Assembly: GCF_016888005.1 (NCBI RefSeq)
Contig: NZ_JAFDVE010000013.1
Coordinates: forward strand, 51,187-115,186
Length of the DNA stretch: 64,000 nucleotides
Direction of reading: 5' to 3'
Source: Phycicoccus sp. CSK15P-2
GTDB lineage: Bacteria; Actinomycetota; Actinomycetes; Actinomycetales; Dermatophilaceae
A program made the position numbers and the translations under genes. The notes under the pieces were generated by a model that was not told the origin of the DNA, did not search any database, and saw only the letters and a list, made by a program, of their open reading frames with translations. Positions within the stretch are counted from its first letter, which is position 1; each line of letters starts with the position of its first letter. Positions 43,101-52,741 of the stretch are shown here, piece after piece.

Positions 43101-45085
43101 GACTCGGCCCGGCCGTCCCACACCGCGGAGACGGCGCCCTCGAACAGCTCGCGGAGCCGTTCGTGCGGGCAGGACTCCCAGATCGCGCAGTCCGGCACCC
43201 GCAGTCCGAAGTCGTACACGTACAGCTCGGCGCCGTCGCTGCGCTCGACCTCGAACGGCTGCTCGTCGACCACCTCGACACCCATGTGCGTGAAGATCGG
43301 CAGGACGTCGGTGAGCGAGAGCGGGTCGACGCGGAACAGCTTGAAGCGGCGGATGTCCTCCGGGGCGTCGAGCGGGCGGTAGAGCGCGACGCTCGTGCCC
43401 CGCTCGGGACCGAGGCCGTCCAGGTGGGCGATGTCGGCGAGTCCCTGGCTGACCGTGAAGGTCTCCTCGTACGCCGTCGGGAAAGCGCGCCCGAAGCGGT
43501 CCATGAGCCGGTCGCCGGCCTCCTCGCCGTGCTCGCCGTCGAGCGCGTCGCCGAGCCGGTCCGCCCAGGTGCGGCTGGTCTCGACGAGGCGCTGCTCGAG
43601 CGCCTCCCGCTCGGCACGGTCCAGGGTGCGGATGCGCCGGCCCTTGGCCACCCGGACGACGAACTGCAGCCGGGCGAGCGCGGACTCGCTGACCCGCGCG
43701 GCGAACTCGACCTCCGCCCCGCCGAAGGTGTCCTTGAGGATGTCGGACATCCGGACCCGCACGGCCGTGTTGTAGCGGTCGCGCGGGATGAAGACGAGGC
43801 ACGAGGCGAAGCGTCCGAAGTCGTCCTCGCGGATGAAGAGCTTGGTCCGGCGGCGCTCCTGCAGCTGGGTGACCGACAGCGCGGTCTCGTACAGCTGGTC
43901 GACACTCGCCTGGAACAGCTCGTCCCGCGGGTAGGACTCGAGGACCTCCAGGAGGTCCTTGCCCGTGTGGCTGTCCGGTGCGAGCCCGGAGCGGTCGAGG
44001 ACGGCCTGGACCTTCTCGGCGACGAGCGGCACCCGGCGCACCGACTCGGTGTAGGCCGTGGACGCGTAGAGCCCGAGGAAGCGCTGCTCCCCCGTGACGG
44101 CGCCCTGCTCGTCGAACGTCTTGACCCCGACGTAGTCGAGGTGGGAGACCCGGTGCACGGTCGACTTCGAGTTGGCCTTCGTGAGGACGAGCAGAGTGGG
44201 GGCGTGCGCGATCTCCGAGGCCTCCTCGCTCAGCAGGTCCGGCGGCCTGCTCCGGGGCGCGTCGGCGCGCAGCAGGCCGAGACCGGAGCCGTCGACGGGC
44301 ACGATCGCCTCGCCCCCGTCGCGCTGCTCGAGGGTGTACTCGCGGTACCCGAGGAACGTGAAGTGGTTGTCGGCCATCCAGCGCAGGAAACGGGTGGTCA
44401 GGGCGACGTCCTCGGGCTCCGTCCCGGCCGGCGGCGCGCCCTCGAGCTCGGCCGCGAGCACGAGGCAGCGGCTGCGCATCTTGGGCCAGTCCTCGACCGC
44501 CTGGCGGACGTCCTCCAGGACGGCGCGGACCGTCGTCTCGAGCTCGGAGCGACGCTCCTCGTCGCCCTCGCGGTCGATCGAGAGCAGCATCCACGACTCG
44601 GCGAGCTCACCGACGGCCGCACCTCTGAAGTTCTTCGTGATGTCCTGGTCCTGCACCGTCTGGAGCACCCCGGCGGCGTCGCGGACGACGACGAGCTGCG
44701 GATGGACGATGAGATGGATGTCGATGCCCGAGTCGACGAGCGCCCCGGCGACGGAGTCGACGAGGAAGGGCATGTCGTCGGTGACGACCTGGATGATCGT
44801 GCGGGGGTTGGACCAGCCGTCGGTCTCGGTGGAGGGGTTGTACACCCTGACGTTCGAGGTGCCGACCGGGCGGGTCGCGGCGACCTCGAGGTGGCTGTGG
44901 GCCACGCCCGCGAAGACGTCCGGCGTCCGCGACGTGAGCTCGTCGAGCGGGGTGTGCCGGAAGTACCGCTCGACGAACTCACGCCCCCAGCCGTCGGGTG
45001 CGAGGTCCTCGTAGGCCGCGGCGATCGGGCCGAGGATCTCCTCCCGGGTCGTCGGGGCGCTCGACGTGGCCGGGGCGGTCGACAT
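40157..45085 (-). CDS. gdhB: NAD-specific glutamate dehydrogenase, large type
   Basis: A 1642-residue protein of the large (~180 kDa) NAD-dependent class that converts glutamate to 2-oxoglutarate and ammonia. The N-terminal third holds ACT-like regulatory parts ([21 protein letters not shown]). The catalytic region includes [42 protein letters not shown] (conserved subdivided motifs RGGLRWSDR and PTGSKGGF), [21 protein letters not shown] and the NAD fold [17 protein letters not shown] 45085 has AAGGAG at 12 nt. In mycobacteria this enzyme is inhibited by unphosphorylated GarA and feeds glutamate into the TCA cycle. PruA at 49-50.7 kb makes glutamate from proline. Confidence 0.95.
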   Translation of the reverse strand: [1642 protein letters not shown]

Positions 45086-45247
45086 TGTGCGGTCGCACTC
45101 CTTGGTCGCGGGTTCGCGGTGGCAGGTGGGCCACGTCGTCGTGGTCACCACCGAGCCTATCCATCCGGGCAAGGGCGTCCTCCAGCGGCCGGCCGGGCCT
45201 GTGGGCAACTCCGCGGCCGGGTCCCCTGCTCCGGCTACCGTGGCCGG
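45086..45247. promoter_or_regulatory. Divergent promoter region, gdhB and small helical genes
   Basis: A 162-bp gap between the GDH start (minus) and a leaderless plus-strand gene. TACCGT at 45236-45241 is the plausible plus-strand -10, 6 nt before GTG 45248. No obvious operator palindrome is visible. Confidence 0.45.
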
Positions 45248-45526
45248 GTGCCCCTCGGTCCCGACCCGGCCCGTGCCCGTGACGCCCGGTCCCGCCTCGA
45301 CGCCCTCCGCGAGGTCGTCGAGGCGGCCGAGGACGACGTCCTCGCCTGCCTCGTCGTCACCGGCGAGCCACGGGCCCAACGGGTCCTCGACGACTGGCTC
45401 GACCAGGTCGCCGACACCGCACGCGCGCTCGGCGAGACCGCCACCGAGCTCTCGCTGCTGCTCGGCCGGGTGGCCGACACCGACGCTTCGCGTCCGGCGC
45501 CGCGCGACGCGGAGCGGGCACGATGA
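45248..45526 (+). CDS. Small helical protein, possible type VII secretion partner
   Basis: A 92-residue, all-helix protein rich in Ala, Leu, Arg and Asp (DARSRLDALREVVEAAEDDVLACLVV; WLDQVADTARALGETATELSLLLG). It starts at GTG 45248 with TACCGT 6 nt upstream and overlaps the next gene by four bases. Size and helical hairpin character recall WXG100 partners, although no WXG turn is present in this one. Function is inferred only from the neighbour and the EccC-like gene 8 kb away. Confidence 0.6.
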   Translation: MPLGPDPARARDARSRLDALREVVEAAEDDVLACLVVTGEPRAQRVLDDWLDQVADTARALGETATELSLLLGRVADTDASRPAPRDAERAR

Positions 45527-46041
45527 GCCTCGTCCCGGGCGACCCCGCGTCGCTGTCGTCCTGCGCCGCGAGCACCGCCGCGACGGCCGAGCGCGTCGCC
45601 GCCACGGCCGCGGCCCTCGAGGCGTCCTGGTCGGCCCTCGCGCAGGACTGGCCCGGCCGGGCCTCGGTCGAGCCGCGGCGCAGGGGCGATGCCGTGGTCG
45701 CCGCCTCGTCCTCCACCGCAGACGAGCTCGGCTCGGTCGCCCGTGCCCTCCAGGACCAGGCCACCGACCTCGCCGGGCTCGTCGCCCGGGCACGGACGGT
45801 CGAGGAGCGCGCCGCAGCGGCGGGCCTCGAGGTGCGCGACGACCGCGTCGTCCCGGCCTACGGGAGGGTGACCACCGCCGACGCCGCCGCCGAGAGCGCC
45901 CGTGCCGCCACCGCGGCCACGCTGCAGGCCGAGCTCGACCTCGTCCTCAGCCAGCACCGCCGCCGGCGCGACTTCCTCCTGGGGATGCTCCGCGCGTCCA
46001 CCGGCCGGCTCGCCGAGGTCTCCGCCGGGCTGCGGGCCTGA
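45523..46041 (+). CDS. Helical protein with WXG-type motif
   Basis: A 172-residue Ala-rich protein. The first ~100 residues form a helical hairpin with the turn QDWPGRAS (W43-P44-G45), as in WXG100 proteins; a second helical part follows (ATLQAELDLVLSQHRRRRDFLLGMLRASTGRLAEV). The ATG overlaps the previous stop by four bases. It may be a substrate or accessory of the EccC-like ATPase at 33-37 kb. No C-terminal toxin domain is visible. Confidence 0.6.
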   Translation: MSLVPGDPASLSSCAASTAATAERVAATAAALEASWSALAQDWPGRASVEPRRRGDAVVAASSSTADELGSVARALQDQATDLAGLVARARTVEERAAAAGLEVRDDRVVPAYGRVTTADAAAESARAATAATLQAELDLVLSQHRRRRDFLLGMLRASTGRLAEVSAGLRA

Positions 46042-46053
46042 GCGCCCTGCAGG

Positions 46054-48387
46054 TCAGTCGCTGAGCTTCGCGCGCAGCATCGCGACGTCGTCCGCGTCCA
46101 GCGGGGTGCCCGGCTCGAGGTCGACGACGACCCGCTCGATGTGTCCGGTGAACGCGTTGTCGAGCGGCGGGTAGTCGTCCACGACAGGGCTGCCGCGGTC
46201 GACCCCCACGTTGAAGGTCTCGTCGAACGCGAAGTAGTACGCCGTCGTGGCCTCGAGGCGCCCCTCTCCCACGACGACGCCGTCGACGAGCAGCCGCACC
46301 GTGCCACCGCTGCCCACCGGGCCACCGTCGTACGTGAACTCCATCGCGAGCTCGTGCCGCCCGGGGCGGACGAGCGTGCGGGCCCGCACCACGGTGAGGT
46401 CGCGGCCGTACCGGTTGTAGGCGTAGCAGGGGCGCCCGTCGAGCAGGTAGAACGACCATCCACCGAAGCGGCCGCCCTGCGCGACGAGCACGCCGCCGGT
46501 CGCCTGCGGGGGCAGGTGGGCGTGCGGCAGGTCGACGTCCACGGCGACCCGGTGCGACCGGTTCTTGACGTTCGGCGCAGCCTCCTCGGACAGCCGGCGC
46601 GTCGTCGGCCCGAAGACCATCCGGACCCGGCCGTGGTGCAGGTCGTAGCGGCCGGCCAGCTCGGGGTTCTCCCGCTCGGTCACGCGGTCGTCGAGGGGGA
46701 AGACGTGGTGCTTGGCCGCCTCGGTGACGAACACCTCGCGCAGCGCCGCGAGGCGCTCCGGGTCGGTGCCGGCGAGGTCGCGGGCCTGGGACCAGTCGGT
46801 GCGGGTGTCGTACAGCTCCCAGACGTCGTTCTCGAACGGGCGGGGCTCCTCGGTCATCTTCCACGGCTTGCCGTGCCGGGTCACCGCCGTCCAGCCCTCG
46901 TGGTAGATCCCGCGGTTGCCGACCATCTCGAAGTACTGCGTGCTCCGGCCCTCCGGCGCGGTCGCGGAGTCGAAGCTGTACCGCATCGAGACCCCCTCCA
47001 CCGGCTGCTGCGCGACGCCGTTCACGGTCTCGGGCAGCGGTACCCCCGCGACGTCGCAGATCGTCGGCAGGAGGTCGATGACGTGGTGGAACTGGTGGCG
47101 GATCTCGCCGCGGGCCGCGACGCCGGCCGGCCAGTGCACGACGAGGCCGTCCCGGGTGCCCCCGAAGTGCGACGCCACCTGCTTGGTCCACTGGTACGGG
47201 GTGTTCATCGCGAGCGCCCAGCCGACCGGGTACATCCCGTACGTCGACGGCGAGCCGAACTCGTCCCGCCTCGCGTCCATGTCGGCGACGTCGTCCGCGA
47301 GCCCGTGGCCCACGAGGTGCTCGCGGATCGTGCCCTCGATGCCTCCCTCCCCGGAGGCTCCGTTGTCGCCGAGCAGGTAGACGACGACCGTGTCCTCGAG
47401 CGCCCCGACCTGCTCGAGGGCGTCGACGAGCCGTCCCACCTGGCGGTCGGCGTGCTCGGCGAACCCCGCGTAGGTCTCCATGTGCCGCACTGCGACCCGC
47501 TTCGCGGCGTCGTCGAGCTCGTCCCAGTGCGGCACGCCGTCGGCCCAGGGCGCGAGCTCGGTGTCCTCGGGAACGATGCCGAGCTCCTTCTGGCGGGCGA
47601 GGATCTCCTCGCGCATCGCGTCCCAGCCCGCGTCGAAGCGGCCCTCGTACCTCTCGATCCACTCGGGCGCCACGTGGAAGGGCGCATGGGTCGCCCCGAG
47701 CGCGAGGTAGCAGAAGAACGGCCGGTCGGGCGTGAGCGTGCGCTGGGTGCGGACCCACGTCACGGTCTGGTCGACGAGGTCCTCGGTGAGGTGGTAGCCC
47801 TCCTCCGGGGTGCGGTCCGGCTCGTACGGCGAGGTGCCGGCGTACAGCTGCGGGTACCAGTGGTTCATCTCGGCGCCCATGAACCCGTAGAACGTGCCGA
47901 AGCCCTCTCCGGTGGGCCACCGGTTGAACGGGCCGGACGGGGTGACCTCGACCGGCGGGGTCTGGTGCCACTTGCCGAAAGCGGCCGTCGAGTAGCCGTT
48001 GCCGCCGAGGATCTGCGCCAGCGTGCCGGCGCTCGGCGGGCGGAAGCCGTGGTACCCGGGCTCGCTCGTCGACATCTCCGACGTCACGCCCATCCCGACC
48101 GAGTGGTGGTTGCGGCCGGTGAGCAGGGCCTGACGGGTGGGCGAGCACAGCGAGGTGACGTGGAAGCGGCTGTAGCGCAGGCCGTTCGACGCGAGCCGCT
48201 CGGCGGTAGGCATCCGGACCGGCCCCCCGTAGGCCGACGAGGCCCCGAAGCCCATGTCGTCGACGAGGACGACGAGGACGTTCGGGGCCCCGTCCGGCGG
48301 ACGGACCGGGACGACGGGCAGGCCCGCGACGTCGAGCGGGAGGTGGCGCCGGTCCGGCTCCGCCGGCGGGGCCAGGCTCGTCGTCAT
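46054..48387 (-). CDS. Arylsulfatase-type sulfatase
   Basis: A 777-residue sulfatase with NVLVVLVDDMGFGASSAYGG (metal-binding Asp pair) and the formylglycine motif CSPTRQALLTGR, Cys81. Later GDNGASGEGG and the FHHVIDLLPTI segment complete the alkaline phosphatase-like fold. Residues after ~590 form a beta-rich C-terminal domain (LLDGRPCYAYNRYGRDL). It hydrolyses sulfate esters; the substrate is unknown. No signal peptide is seen, so it is probably cytoplasmic, unlike many arylsulfatases. ATG 48387 is used; TTG 48498 would add a disordered stretch. The enzyme that makes formylglycine is not in the window. Confidence 0.92.
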   Translation of the reverse strand: MTTSLAPPAEPDRRHLPLDVAGLPVVPVRPPDGAPNVLVVLVDDMGFGASSAYGGPVRMPTAERLASNGLRYSRFHVTSLCSPTRQALLTGRNHHSVGMGVTSEMSTSEPGYHGFRPPSAGTLAQILGGNGYSTAAFGKWHQTPPVEVTPSGPFNRWPTGEGFGTFYGFMGAEMNHWYPQLYAGTSPYEPDRTPEEGYHLTEDLVDQTVTWVRTQRTLTPDRPFFCYLALGATHAPFHVAPEWIERYEGRFDAGWDAMREEILARQKELGIVPEDTELAPWADGVPHWDELDDAAKRVAVRHMETYAGFAEHADRQVGRLVDALEQVGALEDTVVVYLLGDNGASGEGGIEGTIREHLVGHGLADDVADMDARRDEFGSPSTYGMYPVGWALAMNTPYQWTKQVASHFGGTRDGLVVHWPAGVAARGEIRHQFHHVIDLLPTICDVAGVPLPETVNGVAQQPVEGVSMRYSFDSATAPEGRSTQYFEMVGNRGIYHEGWTAVTRHGKPWKMTEEPRPFENDVWELYDTRTDWSQARDLAGTDPERLAALREVFVTEAAKHHVFPLDDRVTERENPELAGRYDLHHGRVRMVFGPTTRRLSEEAAPNVKNRSHRVAVDVDLPHAHLPPQATGGVLVAQGGRFGGWSFYLLDGRPCYAYNRYGRDLTVVRARTLVRPGRHELAMEFTYDGGPVGSGGTVRLLVDGVVVGEGRLEATTAYYFAFDETFNVGVDRGSPVVDDYPPLDNAFTGHIERVVVDLEPGTPLDADDVAMLRAKLSD

Positions 48388-48523
48388 CGGGTCGACGATC
48401 GGGGACGGGGGCTGCGCTGAGGGGTGCGAGGGGTCGGGTGCACCGGGATGAGTTGCCGTCACGGCCGGATCGTGCACCCTCGGCCGGACCGGGCTCAAGT
48501 CCGGACCGTCCCGCGGCCCGCCC

Positions 48524-48529
48524 TAGGAT
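48524..48529 (+). promoter_or_regulatory. Candidate -10 element of the DUF2505 gene
   Basis: TAGGAT, 30 bp before the GTG start of the DUF2505 gene. The SD GGAAGGA stands between them, so this gene has a short conventional leader. Confidence 0.4.
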
Positions 48530-48558
48530 CGGCGTACCACCGACGGAAGGACGACCGA

Positions 48559-49053
48559 GTGCGACTCACGAGGCGAGAGCGGCTGGAGGCGAGACCCGCG
48601 GACGTCTACGCCGTCCTCACCGACCAGGCTTTCCAGGAGAGCAAGTGCGAGGCCACCACGGACGGTGGTGCGCACGAGGTGGAGGTGACCGAGAGCGGGG
48701 CCGGCCACCGCGTCCGCACCTCGCGTCGGATGTCCGCCGCCGGGCTGCCGGACGTCGCGCGGTCGTTCGTCGGGGAGACCCTCACCATCGTCGAGGTCTA
48801 CGACTGGGGTGCACCCGGCCCCGACGGCGGACGGCAGGCCCTGGTCGACCTCCACATCCAGGGGGCGCCGCTCACGCTCAAGGGCACGCTGCGTCTCGAG
48901 CCGGACGGCGACGGGTCCATCGAGCTCCTCGACGCCGACCTCAAGGCCAACGTGCCGTTCGTCGGTGGGAAGGTCGAGAAGGCCGCCGCAGGGCCGATCG
49001 GCGCCGCGATCGACACCGAGCTCCGGCTGCTCCGGGAGCGCGTGGGCTCCTGA
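48559..49053 (+). CDS. DUF2505 domain-containing protein (SRPBCC-like)
   Basis: A 164-residue cytoplasmic protein. The start RLEARPADVYAVLTDQAFQESKC and the end TELRLLRERV match DUF2505, an actinobacterial group with a START/polyketide-cyclase-like fold expected to bind a hydrophobic ligand. GTG 48559 follows GGAAGGA. It stands alone between the divergent sulfatase and the convergent pruA genes. The ligand is unknown. Confidence 0.85.
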   Translation: MRLTRRERLEARPADVYAVLTDQAFQESKCEATTDGGAHEVEVTESGAGHRVRTSRRMSAAGLPDVARSFVGETLTIVEVYDWGAPGPDGGRQALVDLHIQGAPLTLKGTLRLEPDGDGSIELLDADLKANVPFVGGKVEKAAAGPIGAAIDTELRLLRERVGS

Positions 49054-49077
49054 TCCCGGCGTGGTGCGCCCGGGTCA

Positions 49078-50706
<1,629 letters not shown>

Positions 50707-50832
50707 GGGGTGCGGCTCCTCGCTCGGGTCACGGCGGCTTGGGGGCACCCACACTCTCCCCTTCCGGCTCCGAGCCCCGCAACTTCCGGCCGCCGCGCTC
50801 CGCCGGTCGTGGACGCGGCAGGGCGTGATGCC

Positions 50833-51261
50833 TCAGTCGGCGGCGAGGAGCTCGAGGACGTCGCCCAGCTCGGTGACGTCGAACCACAGGAGGTCGGCCG
50901 TGCCGGTGTCGCCCGGCGACTCGTCGACGTGGAACGAGACGACCCGTGACCGCGGGACGCCGGCCAGCAGCTCGACCCGTGACGGGACGTCACCGCCGGC
51001 GGGCACGGCGACGGTGCCGTCGTCGACGTCGGCGGACAGCACGACCCGGCGGGTGCTGCCGTCGCGCAACGCGTCGGCCTCCTCCGTGGCCGCAACCCAG
51101 GCCAGGTGCTCGAGGGCCTCCTCGTCACCCGTCCGCCCGGGCCTGCCGAGCGCGGGTGTCACGCCGTGCGCCGCGATCGGGGTGGGTCCGAGCGGTGCGT
51201 CGCCCATGAGCCCCTCGAGGTCGTCTGCGGTGACGGGCAGGTACACGCGGGTCAACGGCAC
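50833..51261 (-). CDS. Hypothetical actinobacterial protein (DUF6912-like)
   Basis: A 142-residue soluble protein. GTG 51261 follows GGAAGGA and gives VPLTRVYLPVTADDLEGL. The sequence RVVLSADVDDGTV and RVVSFHVDE..LLWFDVTELGDVLELL suggests a mixed alpha/beta fold. I recall the LTRVYLPVT opening from a conserved actinobacterial family with no function. It lies 22 bp after the wax ester synthase stop, probably cotranscribed with it. Confidence 0.65.
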   Translation of the reverse strand: MPLTRVYLPVTADDLEGLMGDAPLGPTPIAAHGVTPALGRPGRTGDEEALEHLAWVAATEEADALRDGSTRRVVLSADVDDGTVAVPAGGDVPSRVELLAGVPRSRVVSFHVDESPGDTGTADLLWFDVTELGDVLELLAAD

Positions 51262-51283
51262 GAGGACGTCCTTCCGGCGGTGG

Positions 51284-52729
51284 TCACGACCGACGTCCTC
51301 GCGGGCGCGGGGCGTCGAGCAGCTCCTGGAGCGCGTCCACGACGCCGCGGCCGAGGACGTCGGCGTCCGGCATCGCGTCGCGGTCGGCGTAGAGGCCGTA
51401 GTAGACCCCACCGTCGTACGAGGTGAGGCCGATCGAGAGCGCCTGGCCCGCACCGAGCGGGGTCACCGGGTAGGTCGCGGCCATCTGCGCACCCCCCGTG
51501 TAGCGCGGGGTCTGAGGTCCGGGCACGTTCGTGATGACGACGTTGTGCATCCGCCGCGACACCATCCCACCCAGACGGGCGCCGAGGGCGTGCATGGTCG
51601 GCGGAGCGAACCCACCCACCCCCGTGAGGGCCTCGGCCGAGACCGCCCGACGGCCTCCGCTCTCGGTCTGCTGGCGCATCGAGAACGCGATCTGGTGCAA
51701 CCGCATCGAGGGCTTCGGCTCGCCCACGGGGAGGTCGACGAAGCACGCGACGACCTGGGCCCCGGGCGGGACACCCGGCTCGGCGTCCGCGGACTCCACG
51801 GACACCGGGACCAGCGCCCGGACGGTCGTCCCCGGGTACACCGGCTCGCCCCGCGTGAGCAGCCAGGAGCGGAAGGCACCGGTGACCGTGGCGAGCACGA
51901 CGTCGTTGATCGTGACCTCCTCGGCGAACGAGCCGCGCCCGAGCCGGGACCGGACGGTGCGATAGTCCTCGAGGTCGGTCCCGACCATGACGTAGCGGCG
52001 CGCCCGGCCGACCGGGGCGTTGAGCGGGGACGTCGGGGCGGGGCTGGTCGAGACCCGGGCGAGGGTGGACAGCACGTCCCCCGCGACCGTCGCCACCTTG
52101 CCGACGGTCCGGGTGACGTCGATGATCCCGCCGCGCACGCCGTCGACGACGTTGCTCGGGGTCCGCACCACGTCCGCGAGCGCTCCGGCGAGCAGCTCGG
52201 CGGCCGTGGGCTCGGGGCGCGGGTGCCAGGTGGCGAGCACCCCTTCGCCACCTAGGGGGGTGCCGTCGACGAGGACGTTGGCGATGTCGACGCCGTGCAC
52301 GCCGTCGACGAGGCTGTGGTGGCTCTTGGTGATGATCGCGAAGCGGTCGTCGGCGAGACCCTCGACGAGGTAGACCTCCCAGAGGGGCCGGGAACGGTCC
52401 AGCGGGCGCGGCAGGACACGCGCGACGAGCTCCTCGAGCTGCTCGTCCGAGCCCGGCCGCGGCAGGGCGCTGCGGCGGACGTGGTAGCTGAGGTCGAAGT
52501 GCTGGTCGTCGACCCACACCGGATTGGCGATGCCGGCCGGGACGGTCCGCACCCGCTGCCGGTACCGCGGGACGTGGGCGATCCGCTCACTGATCAGCCC
52601 GACCAGGGTGTCATGGTCGAAGCCGCCCTCGGGAACGTCGAAGACCATCACGGAGCCGACGTGCATCGGCGTCGCCGCGTCCTCGAGCTGGAGGAACGAG
52701 GCGTCGAGCGAGCTGAGCCGGTCTGCCAC
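51284..52729 (-). CDS. Wax ester synthase/diacylglycerol acyltransferase (WS/DGAT)
   Basis: A 481-residue bifunctional acyltransferase with the catalytic motif HHSLVDG in ITKSHHSLVDGVHG, the N-terminal DASFLQLEDAATPMHVG, and the later NDVVLATVTGAFRSWL and ITNVPGP segments. It esterifies diacylglycerol or fatty alcohol with acyl-CoA to make storage lipids at the membrane. Intact catalytic residues indicate an active enzyme. GTG 52729. It is followed by the DUF6912-like gene. Confidence 0.94.
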   Translation of the reverse strand: MADRLSSLDASFLQLEDAATPMHVGSVMVFDVPEGGFDHDTLVGLISERIAHVPRYRQRVRTVPAGIANPVWVDDQHFDLSYHVRRSALPRPGSDEQLEELVARVLPRPLDRSRPLWEVYLVEGLADDRFAIITKSHHSLVDGVHGVDIANVLVDGTPLGGEGVLATWHPRPEPTAAELLAGALADVVRTPSNVVDGVRGGIIDVTRTVGKVATVAGDVLSTLARVSTSPAPTSPLNAPVGRARRYVMVGTDLEDYRTVRSRLGRGSFAEEVTINDVVLATVTGAFRSWLLTRGEPVYPGTTVRALVPVSVESADAEPGVPPGAQVVACFVDLPVGEPKPSMRLHQIAFSMRQQTESGGRRAVSAEALTGVGGFAPPTMHALGARLGGMVSRRMHNVVITNVPGPQTPRYTGGAQMAATYPVTPLGAGQALSIGLTSYDGGVYYGLYADRDAMPDADVLGRGVVDALQELLDAPRPRGRRS

Positions 52730-52741
52730 GGGCCTATGGTC

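Noticed and set aside
40649..45526. 1625-codon plus-strand frame
   Set aside because: It is antisense to glutamate dehydrogenase. Only its last 92 codons, from GTG 45248, look like a real gene and are listed separately.
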